This document shows positions 46,779 through 59,183 of a stretch of DNA of 64,000 nt, piece after piece. The notes beneath the pieces were generated by a model. That model made no database searches and was not told where the DNA came from. It saw only the letters and a program-made list of their open reading frames with translations. Where the stretch lies: the NCBI GenBank assembly GCA_028023455.1, contig JAQFVV010000063.1:3967081-4031080 (forward strand), in the 5' to 3' direction. Position numbers and translations under genes: made by a program. Every line of letters starts with the position of its first letter. The first letter of the stretch is position 1. Source of the stretch: Epiperipatus broadwayi (Eukaryota > Onychophora > Udeonychophora > Euonychophora > Peripatidae).

Positions 46779-49046
46779 AAAGTCAGATTATTTGAATTTC
46801 CAAAGTATCTATAATTCTAAATCATAGATCGAAGTATCTAGACTTGAGGATATCTAATAGTATAAGAAATATTACTCTTGATTCACTCAAAATAATTTAG
46901 TAAAGAAATATATAAATAACGATACAAACAAATATGCATTTCTAAGTGCAAGAGTGACATCAGGGAAAGAAAGCTATGATTGACAGATCTGGGAGAAAAT
47001 TGACCGAGCATTTAACATTTATGCCATGAAACATCAAGTTTATTATTAAGCAATGGAAATGACAATTATACACTTCAAAGCAAAATTTCTAAGGTCACAA
47101 TGCATAAGTGACTTAGTCAATATTCAGTCTAGAACATTCACAATTACTATCTATGCCTGAAGTGGATTAATGAGGATTACTGGTTTATTCACTAAGCCAT
47201 TTTTCTTTACGAACTCTAAAACTACATTTAGGTTGATGTCGTGAATTTTAATTATTTGTATATTTAGAATAAAAGTTTTTTGTTCATATCTTTAATATGG
47301 ATACAAAGGGGAACATAAATGTTAATATCTAACATAATGGAGAAATAGTATTGCCATTAGTGTAAATAAAATGAAATATAGGTTACGACAAGCACTTGCT
47401 TGCATACAAATCCAACCATCATCAAAGGGGAAAGATAAGATTTTACCTAATACATATTTGGTCCAAACTTTTGTGCAATTGCACTATATATATATATATA
47501 TTTCTCTTTGGTTGTTTATACTAATAATTGTGTTAAATGTTTTTAGTTTAATTGATAACTATTTCTATCATAAATGGTCTTCCTTGTCTGTATCATGACT
47601 GTAGTATATAACAGGGAAATCCCATATCACCATTATGACAGATAGGAATTAAATATATCAAGTTAATTAAAATAAAATGAATTATGATTTTAAATAAAAA
47701 TATAGTAAACAAAGATGATTGAGACAATCATAAAAACATAATATCAATTTCATTTATGTTGATATGGACATCAAATAATTATTCTTTGTTAAGAATAAGG
47801 GTTTTGAATAATAATTGGAATCAATTATAAGCAAACAGTAACCATAGATGTCGAATTAAGTGTTTCATAATTTGTTATAAATTTTTTTGATTAAAATATT
47901 GATTACTGTAAATATAGTAAAAATTCATTTTTCAACTGGTCATATCTTCTCACATACTTATAAATATTTTTGCACATTTACATAGATTTTTATATATTCA
48001 CACCTATTGTTAAACATCTACACTTGTTTATGCCTACCTATATTTTAAGTGATATTAATATATTCTGAACTAGACGATCATGCAGATTCTCCAAGAGTTT
48101 GAAACTTTGGAATAATGGAAATGAAAGAGGGTAAGGATGAGTTGAATTTAGGTATATATTTTGATATTTATTTGATCACTAATCTCTTCATTCCTAAGAA
48201 TGAAATTAAAGTGTATGTAGGTATATAATAGGCACAAGGATCAATGGCAGACTCTTTTATTCATTGTAATGACCTAGCTAACCTATTTTATACCAGGTAA
48301 AGCCTTTTCTGTTACAATATATATTGTTAAGTGTAATCTCATATTGTAATTTATGCTGATTTTTATGATTTGTTTTTTATAATCTTTCATAAAGTTCTCT
48401 TTTTTACCTTTATTGTCTTCTTTTTATGTGATTTGCTTCTTAATCTCTTATTATAATAAATCAGTTTCTTTGAATTTGCTGATTTTTTTTTGTGTGTGTG
48501 TACAATGAGCTATAATATATAAAAATATATATATACTTTGCATGTTAATTGTTGAACAAAGTCAGATGGGATAGTTTTTGCAGTAAAAGTAAAATTACTC
48601 AGGGTATAAGTTTTCAATCTGACCTCATAAAAATAGCCATGGAGAAATAGAATGACTGTTAAAGTACTAATCAGATTAATGAATTGTAAATCAGGAAAAT
48701 ATGTTACATTTTTAATTTATAAATATTCTTAAAGCTATATGAACTGACAAAGGAAAATGGAAATTGTGTTGTTTAAAAAGTTGGCACATTGTTACTGTAT
48801 GTAGATAGTCAGAGTTTGCAATATGTTATTATTCATCCTGACATTAATATCATGACATTATTATCTGGTTAATAACAATACATACTAACTGCTAGTTATA
48901 ATTTAGAAATTAATTATTATTTCATCAAATCATTATGCATATGATGCAATTTTTCTGATTGCTTATTTTTTGAATCTCTCAATAGTAGCAAGATGTTTTT
49001 GTTTCTCATTTTGTATTTGCAGAGCATTTTGACAATATCAACAAAG
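46779..49046. other. Non-coding AT-rich DNA
   Basis: No gene is supported. It contains (AT)n near 47486 and a GT-rich run near 48491. A 75-codon frame at 47371 crosses the (AT)n tract and is not convincing. Confidence 0.45.
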
Positions 49047-49288
49047 AATAGTCAAAATAAGAGTCACAGATCACATGACCCAATTCTCTTAAGCTTGTAA
49101 GTTATAAACAATGAGGATTGCCAATTCCTCTACAAGCTTTGTGATAAATGCTTAGCCAGAGCCAGCAATTAAAATATATCTGTCAGGAACCCTCCCCAAA
49201 CCCCTGACCATGGTTTTGTGCTTTGGCATTCCTCAGAGAGGTGTCAGGGTAGGTTCAGACACTAGATCTAAAAATACTATCCCAAGGC
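49047..49288. repeat. Dispersed repeat, copy 2 (modules in the order X then Y)
   Basis: Module X (49047-49100, containing AGATCACATGACCCAATTCT) directly abuts module Y (49101-49288, ATAAACAATGAGG to CTAGATCTAAAAATAC). The order is reversed relative to 2769-3161. This is expected if the family is a tandem array, or is copied from circles, and single windows of the repeat were sampled. Confidence 0.65.
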
Positions 49289-50751
49289 ATACTATGTTAA
49301 AACTTTTTTTTATTTTTTATAAATAATTGACTTGAATGGAATTAAACTTCTTGGCAAGAAAGTGGTGAATCAATCTCATTTATGATAGATTTATTTGTTA
49401 GATGTACTTAATTTTCTTTTTGTTTCTGTAACAGAAGTTATTTTTTATATGTTCAAAATTTATTTTTCGTTATTTATTTAATTTTTAAATTAATATTTGA
49501 AGGCAGCTTGTTTGCTGTGTGTTTGTAAGTCATATTGTTTTACAAATGTGTGTGTTACTCATATAATGATTTATATCACCTTTATAAATAAATAATAGTT
49601 GATTAATGCTGGGATGTAGAAAAGATAAGTAGTAGTATAAAGTTTTTACTTGATTCATAATTTCCAGAAAAAAAATAGATTAACTTCTCTTTTTATTATT
49701 CAGCCCATTACCAACCTAGTTAACCTTCCATATTAATCAAAAAATTCAATTACTACATTTTTAATGGGTATTGCATTATCTTTTACTGGCCTCCTTGGAG
49801 GGATATTGTTGGCACCATTGCCCTGCAGTGAATATTTACTTTTTAATCTAAATATTTATCTCATCAATATTGGCGCATAATCTTAATTTTTTTTATTAAG
49901 AACATATTTTAAGTCAGAAAAACTGTTTTCAATCTAATAACTAGCATTTATATATATACATTGGCAATGACTTACGTGATTCTTTGTTTGATATCTTTTG
50001 GAATTGTAGTTTAGTTTAATTAAAAGTATCTCAATTTTAAATGCTATTAAACATTTTTATTTATACAAAAGTTGATCCAAAGTTTGTAAAATGGATGTTA
50101 AATATCTGTCATATTAACAAATTAAAGCTGACAGTAATTATTAACAGAAAGTATTATTTAATGTTTTACTTTAAGAGCAAGGACTAGGTTAAACAACTCC
50201 AAGGAAATTTATTTTTCTTCACTTAAACCTTCTTATCTCAAGTTATGATTTTTTAAAAAAAAAACTTTTTTTTTTAATCAGCAGAAAAGAATTTCAATTT
50301 TAATATTTAAGATTAACAGTTTGAAATTGTTGATTGTTATTGAAATTGGTTTTGTCTATGTGTTGGCTGATTTTTAATGATATATATATAACACGTTTTT
50401 TTTTAATAAACTTAGAATGCATATACAAATAAAATTAAAGTATGAAAAATAAAAAATAATAACAATGTAGTTATTAATAATAAATTGTAAGAGTGCATAC
50501 CCATGAATATTTACTGTATATGTGCTGCTTGCTCATTTATATTCATTCAAAAAAGTTTAAAAAAACGTATTATACCGTATCTTTATTTTTTTAAATTAAA
50601 TAAATAGTAAAGGAAGTCTATCAATTTTACAATTGTTCTTAAATTTTGTGAAACTTTTGGGATTAAGCTTAAAAAACATTAAATGAAATCCTGTAAATCA
50701 AATTCTCAAAGAATAATAAAGCAAAGCTTTCAACATAAACCAAAGAAACAT
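49289..50751. other. Non-coding AT-rich DNA
   Basis: I see nothing beyond A/T homopolymers and (AT)n tracts near 49950 and 50381. Confidence 0.45.
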
Positions 50752-50753
50752 TA

Positions 50754-51966
50754 CGGTATTATTTTTAATATATGACACACTTTTCTTTCCCAAACTTTGG
50801 TTCTATAATAGAAGGGTGCATTCTAAATTGGGAACAGAAATTTTGAATATCTTTATTTTTGCAGTCTTAGATTTACGCTATATATGCACATAATATTATG
50901 ATCATTACCTGTGCAGAATTGTGTGTTAATTTTTTTTTAATCAAAGGAAAAAATATTTTACATTAAATGTCAATATTTTTTTGGATTAATTGTATAAATA
51001 GTTCTTTCAGACTGCTACTTTTAACATTATTTTGCCAAATTTACCATTTTATTGAGAAAACTACTAAGTAACCATAATAATTTTTTACACCTAATTAATC
51101 AATACAACAATGAAGTAAGAACATGTCTTTGTTCTGATTGGTTGTTTGTTGTTCTTTATACAAGAGAATGAAAACATATTTTGGAATCTTTTTTTTTTAC
51201 ACAATTGTAATTTTTTTCCAGAAAATATTTGTAAAAATATAAATTATTTTTAAATAATAATTCAGATTTTAATAGGAACATTTACTTTTACGCAAAAGCA
51301 AATTGAGAAAGAAATCAGTGACATATGGCCGCAGTTTGCAATTGGATGACAAAAATATTTTATGTTGACCACTAAAGATTATTTTTACCAATTATAAAGA
51401 AAAGTTTATTTTTAAAAAACTTATATTTACTCTAAAAATCTGAAAAATTATTAATTTGCATTTTAGAAAATGTATTTAATCAAAAGAAAAAAAGATTTAT
51501 CAGTAGCATTAAATATCAGTACTGTATTTCAAAATCTTTTTTTTTTTAAAAAAATTACGCTAAAAAAAAAAAGACTTAATAATGCAAACAATATACATAT
51601 AATTGTGAGTGGGTTTTGCAGTCTTGTAAAGATAACTGAAGAAATTATTTAAAAAAAATCTTTCTTAAAATGTTGCATTGCTAACAATTTAAATGGCCTG
51701 AAGATGATGTACTCTGATGGAATAATGAAAATGAGAATTCAAGCTCTCAAAGTGAAGATATAGAAAATGAAAGTATGTCTGAAGAAGATTCACAATAAAT
51801 TAGGTGAGGTTATTGTATTTATATTAGTTCCTATTCAAATAAATAAAAAAAATGTTTTTTTTTTTATTTTTCAATAAAATCATTTAAATTTTTTCCTCCA
51901 ATTTTCCAAGCTTAAAATCCTAGTGTGACTTAAATTCAGAGGCATCTTATATTTGAAGTAATAAGG
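50754..51966 (+). mobile_element. Internally deleted pogo/Tigger-like transposon, 1.2 kb
   Basis: The ends are CGGTATTATTTTTAATATATGACAC and the complement of CCTTATTACTTCAAATATAAGATGCC, diverged inverted repeats that resemble pogo/Tigger termini. Each is bounded by TA (50752-50753 and 51967-51968). The only coding remnant is a transposase C-terminus on the + strand (51662-51798), placed near the right end as in intact elements. The interior is otherwise AT-rich and too short for a full transposase. Confidence 0.6.
51662..51798 (+). pseudogene. pogo/Tigger transposase C-terminal remnant
   Basis: FLKCCIANNLNG is followed, after a one-base frame change, by EDDVL, a TGA, then WNNENENSSSQSEDIENES and a stop. 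The pattern SFkkCgISNaLDGTEDD plus an acidic Ser/Glu tail is the usual end of pogo/Tigger transposases. The rest of the protein is missing or unrecognisable. It is related to, but diverged from, the fragment at 44512-45046. Confidence 0.65.
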
Positions 51967-51968
51967 TA

Positions 51969-54008
51969 TTAATTAATGTGATTGGGTGTGGTGCTCTGAG
52001 ACAGAAAAAGCCATATTGCAAAATTTATTAAATTTATGAATTTCATTGGGGAAGGGGGGGATGTTGAAATATGCCAAATTATGAAGAAAACTAATAAATT
52101 TCTGGTTAGGATTTGAGAACATTATATATTTAGCAAGAAGAAAAAAGATTGCGGCCATACCAAAATTCATAAAATTTAATAAATTTGTGAATTTTAATAG
52201 TTTTATTATTATTATTTTTAAATATACATTTTTTGTGTAGCTTATAATTGAATTTATGTATGTAGTACATCATACACTGCTGCTTCACTATATATGATTA
52301 CTATTAACACCAGTTTTTTAAAAGTATATTTATGTATTCATAATGGTAATTCCTGAATTTTTCAATTTAAAAATAATTTTCTTAAAAAAAAAAAAATTAT
52401 CAGTGATCCTATAAGCAAAATGTATTAATATCTAAATACCATTTCATATAATTGCAAAAGTATAAACGTTATATTACTGTGTTCGAATGTATATTAAAAG
52501 ACTTAAAGGATTTTGTTTTTATTTATTTAAAATTATAGTCACAATATATTTAGCAATAAATGATTTTCAGGAGTTAATGACATCTAATATTATATTATTT
52601 TATAAAGAAAAATATAAACTGCTGTAAAAATGTGTGATTATTTTTTCTTTTCACATTTGCTTGGTCTCGTAAATTGTTAGTTCCATTAATGATTTGAACA
52701 ACTGTTGAACCTCTGTGCGTATATATACACACACAAAAAGATTAACATTGAAAATTATAATAGTGAACAATTGTAATTAAATGAATAAAAGAGTAACAAA
52801 ATTATATTAAAATATTTTTTATAATCATTAGTAGCATAAAAATTACTGTCAAGGAAAAGGTAATAAAAGATATTTTATTGATGTACACAAAATATTAATA
52901 TCATTTAATTATTTGATTATCACACACTTGTCAACTATTTCAGCTGGTTGTGGTTGGAATGATTAATTATATCAGTTTGCAAGCTTTTATTAATTCCATT
53001 CATTTTGTTTTTAATAATGTGTATTTAGTGAAAATAATTCACTTTAAATATTTATTTTATAACTAATTAGTAAATGATTTTAGTAACAAATTGTTTGCTA
53101 ATTGGATTTGAATCATAATTGTTATTATTGTGTGTGTGTTTTTGTTTTTTTTATTGAGCACAACTTTAAGCGATTATATTTTAATTAATGGAATTTTTTT
53201 GTAAATTTAATATATATTTTGTCTTTCTTAACAATAGCTTATTGAATTAATTATTATGTTTTGAAAACTAATTAAATGTGCTAATGGAATAGATAGTGAC
53301 TGATACAATATGTCATTGTCTATCATTTTAATTTATTTTCTTTTGGGGAAAATATATATATATTATATTTTCTTATCAGTGGAATATATATATTCCGCCA
53401 TTATCACTTCATTCAAGAATAAAATTCTTTTCAGTACATTCTTACTATCTTGTCACAAACAAGATTTCTTCCATTCAGTAAAGGAAATTTATTATATATA
53501 TATTATCTGCAATATGGATTCCTAAGATAATATTAATTTCAGAAATATAACCACACATTCTCTAATAATTTTTCACCTATGGCATTTTATGAAATGATCA
53601 ATCTCTTTTTAATGCTTGTGATTTTTAAATAGATACTACCTCAATCTTATGTAAATAATCTATTAATATAAATCAAAAATAATAATATACAGTAATTTCT
53701 TGAATATTTAACTCCATTTGGTACTGTTAAAAAAATATTGTTGTGGTGGCTTACATAAAAAAATATATAAAGATTTTACGATTTCAATATTTTGTTTAAA
53801 AATTATCAGTGACTTTAAATATAATTTGCAATAATCTCTAACCTTTTTTCATTTAAATACAATTTTCAATTCTGACACATCAAATAATTCTTTTAAATTT
53901 TATAATTTTTTTGTCATCCATTTAGAACAAAAAAATATATAATTATATGTATGTGTATATTTGAAACGATTATTGAATTAAAAAACTAAATAACAAAAGC
54001 ATTATTTT
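51969..54008. other. Non-coding AT-rich DNA
   Basis: No gene is supported. It has short (AT)n tracts (53352, 53385 and 53495) and A/T homopolymers. Confidence 0.45.
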
Positions 54009-54580
54009 AAGCCAATAAACATCACATGACTACCACTCTTATGCTTGGGTATAACTGTTGTTAAAACAGGCAAAACTCACTATATATATATATATATTGT
54101 CACACACAGCAAGCTAGAGTAATCAGTGGATTCCAGAAGGCTTATGCGTAAAAATCCCCATCTAGTGCCTATTCATCCAATATCCCCAGACTAGTTTCTG
54201 GCTTATGGCCTTCATCATTGATGAGCCTTGGATCTGAGAGCACTGCACCTAGATCTTAGGATCTAATGCAACACTCCAGCAACCACCTTTTATCTCCATT
54301 TAACTACAAAACTATGAGTCTTAAATTGAAAACACTTTAATGTTTTCATTCTAAGCCCATTAGCTTATATAGTCATATGGGTCTGAACCCACTTTAATAC
54401 CCATACATTTTGGTGTCTTTGGTTTTTTAATAACCATAGCCACCACTATCCTATTAGGCAGGATGGGTTTTAAGCCAATAAACATCATATGACTACCACC
54501 TCTTATGCTTGTGTATAACTGTTGTTAAAACAGGCAAAACTCACTATATATATTGCCACACATAGCAAGCTAGAGTAATC
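54009..54580. repeat. Direct repeat pair around the hairpin MITE
   Basis: GCCAATAAACATCACATGAC...CAGGCAAAACTCAC...CAAGCTAGAGTAATCAG at 54009-54125 is repeated at 54472-54580 with few changes. The first copy continues into sequence that is the inverted complement of the second copy's continuation, so the region mixes direct and inverted copies of one element. Confidence 0.75.
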
Positions 54581-54746
54581 AGATCCAAGGCTCCTCACTG
54601 ACGATGGTCATAAGCGAGAAACTAGTCTGGGGATATTGGATGAGTAGGCACTAGATGGTGATTTTATGCACAAGCCTTCTGGCATCTATTGATTACTCTA
54701 GCTTGCTGTGTGTGGCAATATATATAGTGAGTTTTGCCTGTTTTAA
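54525..54746. mobile_element. Hairpin MITE with ~58-bp terminal inverted repeats
   Basis: AACAGGCAAAACTCACTATA...CAAGCTAGAGTAATCA at left is mirrored by TTACTCTAGCTTGCTGTGTGTGGCAATATATATAGTGAGTTTTGCCTGTT at right, with TTAA at both outer edges (54525-54528 and 54743-54746). The interior (ATCCAAGGCTC ... GCCTTCTGG) occurs inverted at 54128-54243, a second partial copy. TTAA flanks would fit a piggyBac-type insertion. They are part of the palindrome, so this is not proven. Confidence 0.65.
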
Positions 54747-55015
54747 GGGCATTATTTGTTGTAAATCTCAAAGGTTTCAATCGGCAGTACAGTTTTTTTT
54801 TTCTATTAAAATTTCTAGTTTAGTGCATTTCTTCTATCACTCAATTTTGTCAGGTCTTTTTTCAATTCATCTCCCCCCTCCCCCATGACTGTGTATAAAG
54901 CAATGATCTTCATATTAGCAAAAGTTGCTATTAATAAATAATAACATACTGTCAAGATAATATTTTCAAAATGCGATCATTATCTCAATAAAAAAGAAAC
55001 ATATATTCAAAAGAA
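54747..55015. other. Short non-coding spacer
   Basis: It contains a C-rich tract (CTCCCCCCTCCCCC, 54871-54884) and no gene. Confidence 0.4.
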
Positions 55016-55843
55016 CAATATTTTACTTTCAAATGCCTTTATTTGTGCCTCAAGACGATTCAAGAAGCATAAGTTTTACAATGCAATCAACAAGAATCAT
55101 TACAAAGAAATTTAGGGAGTGTCGGTGCATGTCAAGCGCATCCGCACCCATACACTTGATTCAATGCATATGATTTTGAACATTCAAGTATAAATGTATG
55201 GATAGGTGAGTGGGATATTAATAGTTCCAGAAGTGCTGTGACACAAAATTCACCTGCCCTTCCAGACTTACACACATAAACCCAACTTCATATGCTGAAA
55301 TAATTGTTCACAAAACTGTCCAATTATACATGTCCATTTCTCCATTAGTTATTTGGAGACAAAAATGTTGTTATATTAACAACAATATTACACTTTCAGA
55401 ACACTTCTATTCGTGTCTCATTATTATTTGGGGCCATAGCTTGAAAGAAACAAGGCAACCGCTTCAGTTGCAGTGGGAATATTGTCCTTGGATTGTCTAA
55501 TTGTACAAGTCTATTTCACCATTTGAGCATTTCCAGTACTGTTATAAATGAGAAGGTGTTTGGATTGTCCAATTGTACAAGTCTATTTCATCATTAAAGC
55601 TCTCCCAGTTCTGTTATAAATGGCTTTATAGGTATCTATGCTTATTTCTTGGTTTGCATGGCATACCACTTGTAGAGCAGTCACTTTCCCTTCTATCTAT
55701 TCCTAATCTTTTATTAATTTTTTCAGGCTTAACTACCTTCATTTCCTAGGATTTATCATCGTGATATGTTAGTGCCCTTTGGGCTGTTATAATTTCTAAT
55801 TACTAATATATCGATTTATTTATTATGTAAGGTAAGCACTACA
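55016..55843 (-). repeat. Probable LINE 3' region with tandem repeats
   Basis: This is downstream of ORF2 on the minus strand. A 72-bp unit (TTGGATTGTC...TGTTATAAATG) is duplicated at 55488-55559 and 55560-55631. A diverged third piece (CCAATTATACATGTCCATTT) lies near 55320. A longer ~365-bp spacing is suggested by the similar words at about 55017 (AACAATATTTTACTTTCA) and 55382 (CAATATTACACTTTCAGA). I could not identify the exact 3' end or tail of the LINE. Confidence 0.5.
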
Positions 55844-58800
55844 CTAGGCAAGGCATGGCCCTAGTTTGATCTGGTTCCAAGTCTGATTGGTTAGCCATGG
55901 TTGGCATGTCCTCTTATCATGGTCCTTAACGTCATTTAACAATTTGAAGTATAATACCTCAATATTGTAATCAGTACCCTTTTCAAAAGTTACCTTATTT
56001 CGTGCCAACCAGATGACAAAGTTAACATAAGTTGTCAATGTAACACTGCCAAAGGAGCCCTTTTTAAAAGCTTTCACCATATCCACCCAGGCCCAGTCTT
56101 TATCTGTGGTCTTTTGCAATGTCAGGTAGCGTAGTTTATTCCAGGTCTCACATTCCTGAAGAATGTGGGAAATTGTTTCATCGGTTTTCTTGCACAGAGG
56201 GCATATCGGATCCATTTTATACCTCCGCTTGTGGTGGAGGAATGCAGCCGTTGGTAGGGCATCAAGGTTAACTTTAATTATAAAGTCTACTAATTTCACC
56301 TCCAACTTCCAGAACTTTGTTAACCCTGCAAGCCGCTTGATTCCTAGCTGAAGTCTGGGCTTAGTGATGGGATTGCTACCATTGATTAGAGCATGGGTAT
56401 CCCAATAGGAAAGCTTGCCATTGAAAAGGGAATTGGACATTGTTACATTTTTAGACACGAATGTGACCTGTTGCTGTAACCAAATGTTACCCTTTCTTGG
56501 GGGGGGGGAGATCAGTGGGTTCAACCTCAGTTATTGGTAGGGGCTTTCCATTTTTGGATTATCCTGAAATAGTTTGGTTAAAATATTGTGGGCTTTCTGG
56601 ATTAAGAAGGTGTTGATTGAATGGAGTCCAAGTCCATTTTGTGATTTAGGCCTTTGAAGGGAGTTGAGGCCAATTACTGCTGTTCTCATGCCCCAGCAAA
56701 ACCTTCTACATTGAGTCTCCACCTTTTTTATAAAGGTCTTAGTAGGGGAAAACTGGCCAGAAAATAAGTGATTTTGGGTAGCACAGCTGCATTTAATAGT
56801 GCGACCTTTCCCAACAAGGAGAGTGGGACCTTGGTTAGGGATGTCACTGTGTTCTTAACCTTTGTGAGAATATTTTCCTCCAGCTCCCTTCTCATGACAC
56901 TAGGAGGGGAGGCCAGGCTAAAACCGAGAAACTTCTGGGGGGTGCTCGGAATCTTCCCTGGATCTGTTTTCCAGTTCTGATCGGCCACATGGCCGATTTC
57001 GCCTCATTAACTCTTAGACCTGATTCGGAACCAAATTGATCCAAGAGCTCCTCCAGCCTACCAACCTCATCCTGTGATGAGAAAAACACAGTCACATCAT
57101 CCATGTAGGATACGTGGCAGACCCTCTCTTTCAGCAAAGGGATGGCAATTCCCTCAATGGATGCCTCAATGTGTAACAGCAATGGGTTGAGGTAAGCCAT
57201 GAAGAGGAGTGCACTGAGTGGTGAGCCCTGTGGTATTGAAACAGAGGGCTGAAATCCTGGAGCCACTCGGCCATCCAGTGAGAGAAAGATTTCTGTATTC
57301 TGTAGAAGATTCTCGATTATTTGGAGATATGCCTGGGGCACTTGGAGTTTCTCCAGTATACTGAGTAACACATTGATCTGCACACAGTGAAAAGCACCAG
57401 CAAAGTCGAGTTGGACCACAACTGGCCAGACCATTTTATTCCTGCGTACATGATCCACTATGAGGCGAAACCGACTGATGGCTTCTGCAGTCGAGCTCCC
57501 CTTCTTTGCAAATTGGAAGGCTGGCAGTTTATCAATAATGATCTTCTGTATGTCTTCTTTGATGAGGTTTTCAATTGTTTTTATCAGTAGTGGAATCATG
57601 GAAATAGGTCGCAGATTCCCCAGCTCACATGGCCCCTGGGTTTTTTTAGGAGGGGGACCATTGACCATTGCGATGGGGTAAATCCCACTAATTTCCTGAC
57701 TGCCATCAGCCAGTATATCCACCATCTTTTTAACAATCGGTATTGTGAATGAGCTCAGGTGCAGCAGAAGGAATTTTGGGATTCCATGCAGCCCAGGATG
57801 TGTGCCATCAGGAAAGGCTCTAAGCGTTGCCAGGATTCTGGCCTCAGTTATTTTGTGTGGTGTATTTGCCGTGGAGAATGTTCTCCTAATTCTGTTAACA
57901 CCATTGGGATTAAATTTTTTAATGTAATGCTGTCTGATCCTGAGCAGCATGGATGCACCAACATATTTGTTGCCATCTATCTCAATTGAACCTGGTGCCC
58001 TGGATTTGCTGTTGGTTCCAAGGGCCCACTTGAGATAACCCCGGGTCCAGCAATGTTGGTGTTCAATGAATTGCCGAGCTCTTTTAATAGAGAGGTATTT
58101 GGCAACCGCCCTCTGTATAAGACTATTTAATTTTCAGTTCAGTTATTTGGGGAACATTATGAGCCTCATATGGCATATGTTGTAATTTATATGCAATATG
58201 GTCCAGTTCACTAATTAAGCGTACAGGACCCCTGGACTTCTGAGTGGATATATTAATGCTGTCAGCAAGGGATTTAGTGAAGAGCCTCCAGCCTCTTATT
58301 GCAGGCAGGGACAACAACTTAATTCTATTGAAGGCAATGTAAAACTCAGATACTAATTTAGTGGTTATGTTTGATTTAGTTAGCATGCGGGTCGTTCTTT
58401 CTAGGGAGTTTGTAGGTTGATCATCATTGAGTACCAATATTTTGACAAGCACAGCATGATGATCTGAGAAGGCAACAGGGCATAACTTTGCCTCCATTCC
58501 CGGGATCAAAGTTGGGGATACATATATTAGGTCAATCAATGAATGGGCTGACTTAGTATAAAAGGAATAATCACCTTCACGGAAAAACCGTTTACCACTC
58601 ATAAGAGGCTGGCTAAGGTGGCCTGCATATTTGGCCTGGAATTTCATATTTGTGATGGCCTGCATATTTGGCCTGGAATTTTATATTTGTGATTATAATC
58701 ACCAATTATTAAGGTTGGGAAAGGGCTGGTTCTCAATGTGCTATTGATTGAGTTTATAACAATAATTACAGTTTCAGGGTCCTTTGGAAGGTACAAATTT

Positions 58801-59183
58801 ACTATGTTAAATGAGTGGCCTTTATCTTGTACTATTGCAATTAGACAATTTAAATTGATCATCAAAATTTTGAAGAAGGAGATGGATGATTTTTTATTTA
58901 TGATTATAGCTACTCCGCCTGATGGAGTATTAGAAAAGGAGTAGTGTAGGTAACCCATAGTCTGCAGTAGATCAATGATTTTGTTATCAGATCGATGGTA
59001 TAATTTAGTTTCGCATAAGCATAGTATGTCTGGGTTGTGCTGTTTGAACCAATGTATCAGGGCATATGCCCTGTTAGTGGTGTTCAAGCCCCTTATGTTC
59101 AGTGATGCAATATACATTATTGATGACCTAATACCCACTTGATGATGAGTTAGACTAGTCTCCAGGTGGGTCCCCTGGGTCAA
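55844..59183 (-). pseudogene. LINE ORF2 (AP endonuclease - reverse transcriptase), broken
   Basis: The endonuclease part (59183-58123) shows SLNIRGLN, ILCLCETKL with its catalytic Glu, IIGDYN and, after a frameshift, FSDHHAV. The reverse transcriptase (57950-56892) has NLRPISMIPLL, motif A QLDFAGAFHCV (the first Asp kept, the usual second Asp replaced by His), motif B IPQGSPLSALLF, motif C YMDD (57096-57107) and motif D GLRVNEAKS. The thumb (56988-56728) and a C-terminal part (56722-55844) with CPLCKKTDETISHILQEC follow in other frames. ORF2 nicks DNA and copies LINE RNA at the target. At least four frame changes and a stop at 58123 inactivate it. The total of about 1110 codons is near normal for the group. 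Confidence 0.85.
58620..58693. repeat. 37-bp tandem duplication in the endonuclease region
   Basis: GGCCTGCATATTTGGCCTGG...TTTGTGAT occurs at 58620-58656 and again at 58657-58693 with one difference. 37 bp shifts the frame, and this is the break between the two endonuclease segments, just after the GDYN motif. Confidence 0.9.

Noticed and set aside
49780-49835. Candidate exon (TGGCCTCCTTGGAG...CCCTGCAG)
   Set aside because: The short open stretch has no convincing acceptor plus donor pair and no family match.
51300-51400. Additional transposase coding sequence inside the second pogo element
   Set aside because: Only scattered short open stretches, with no motif beyond the C-terminal tail.
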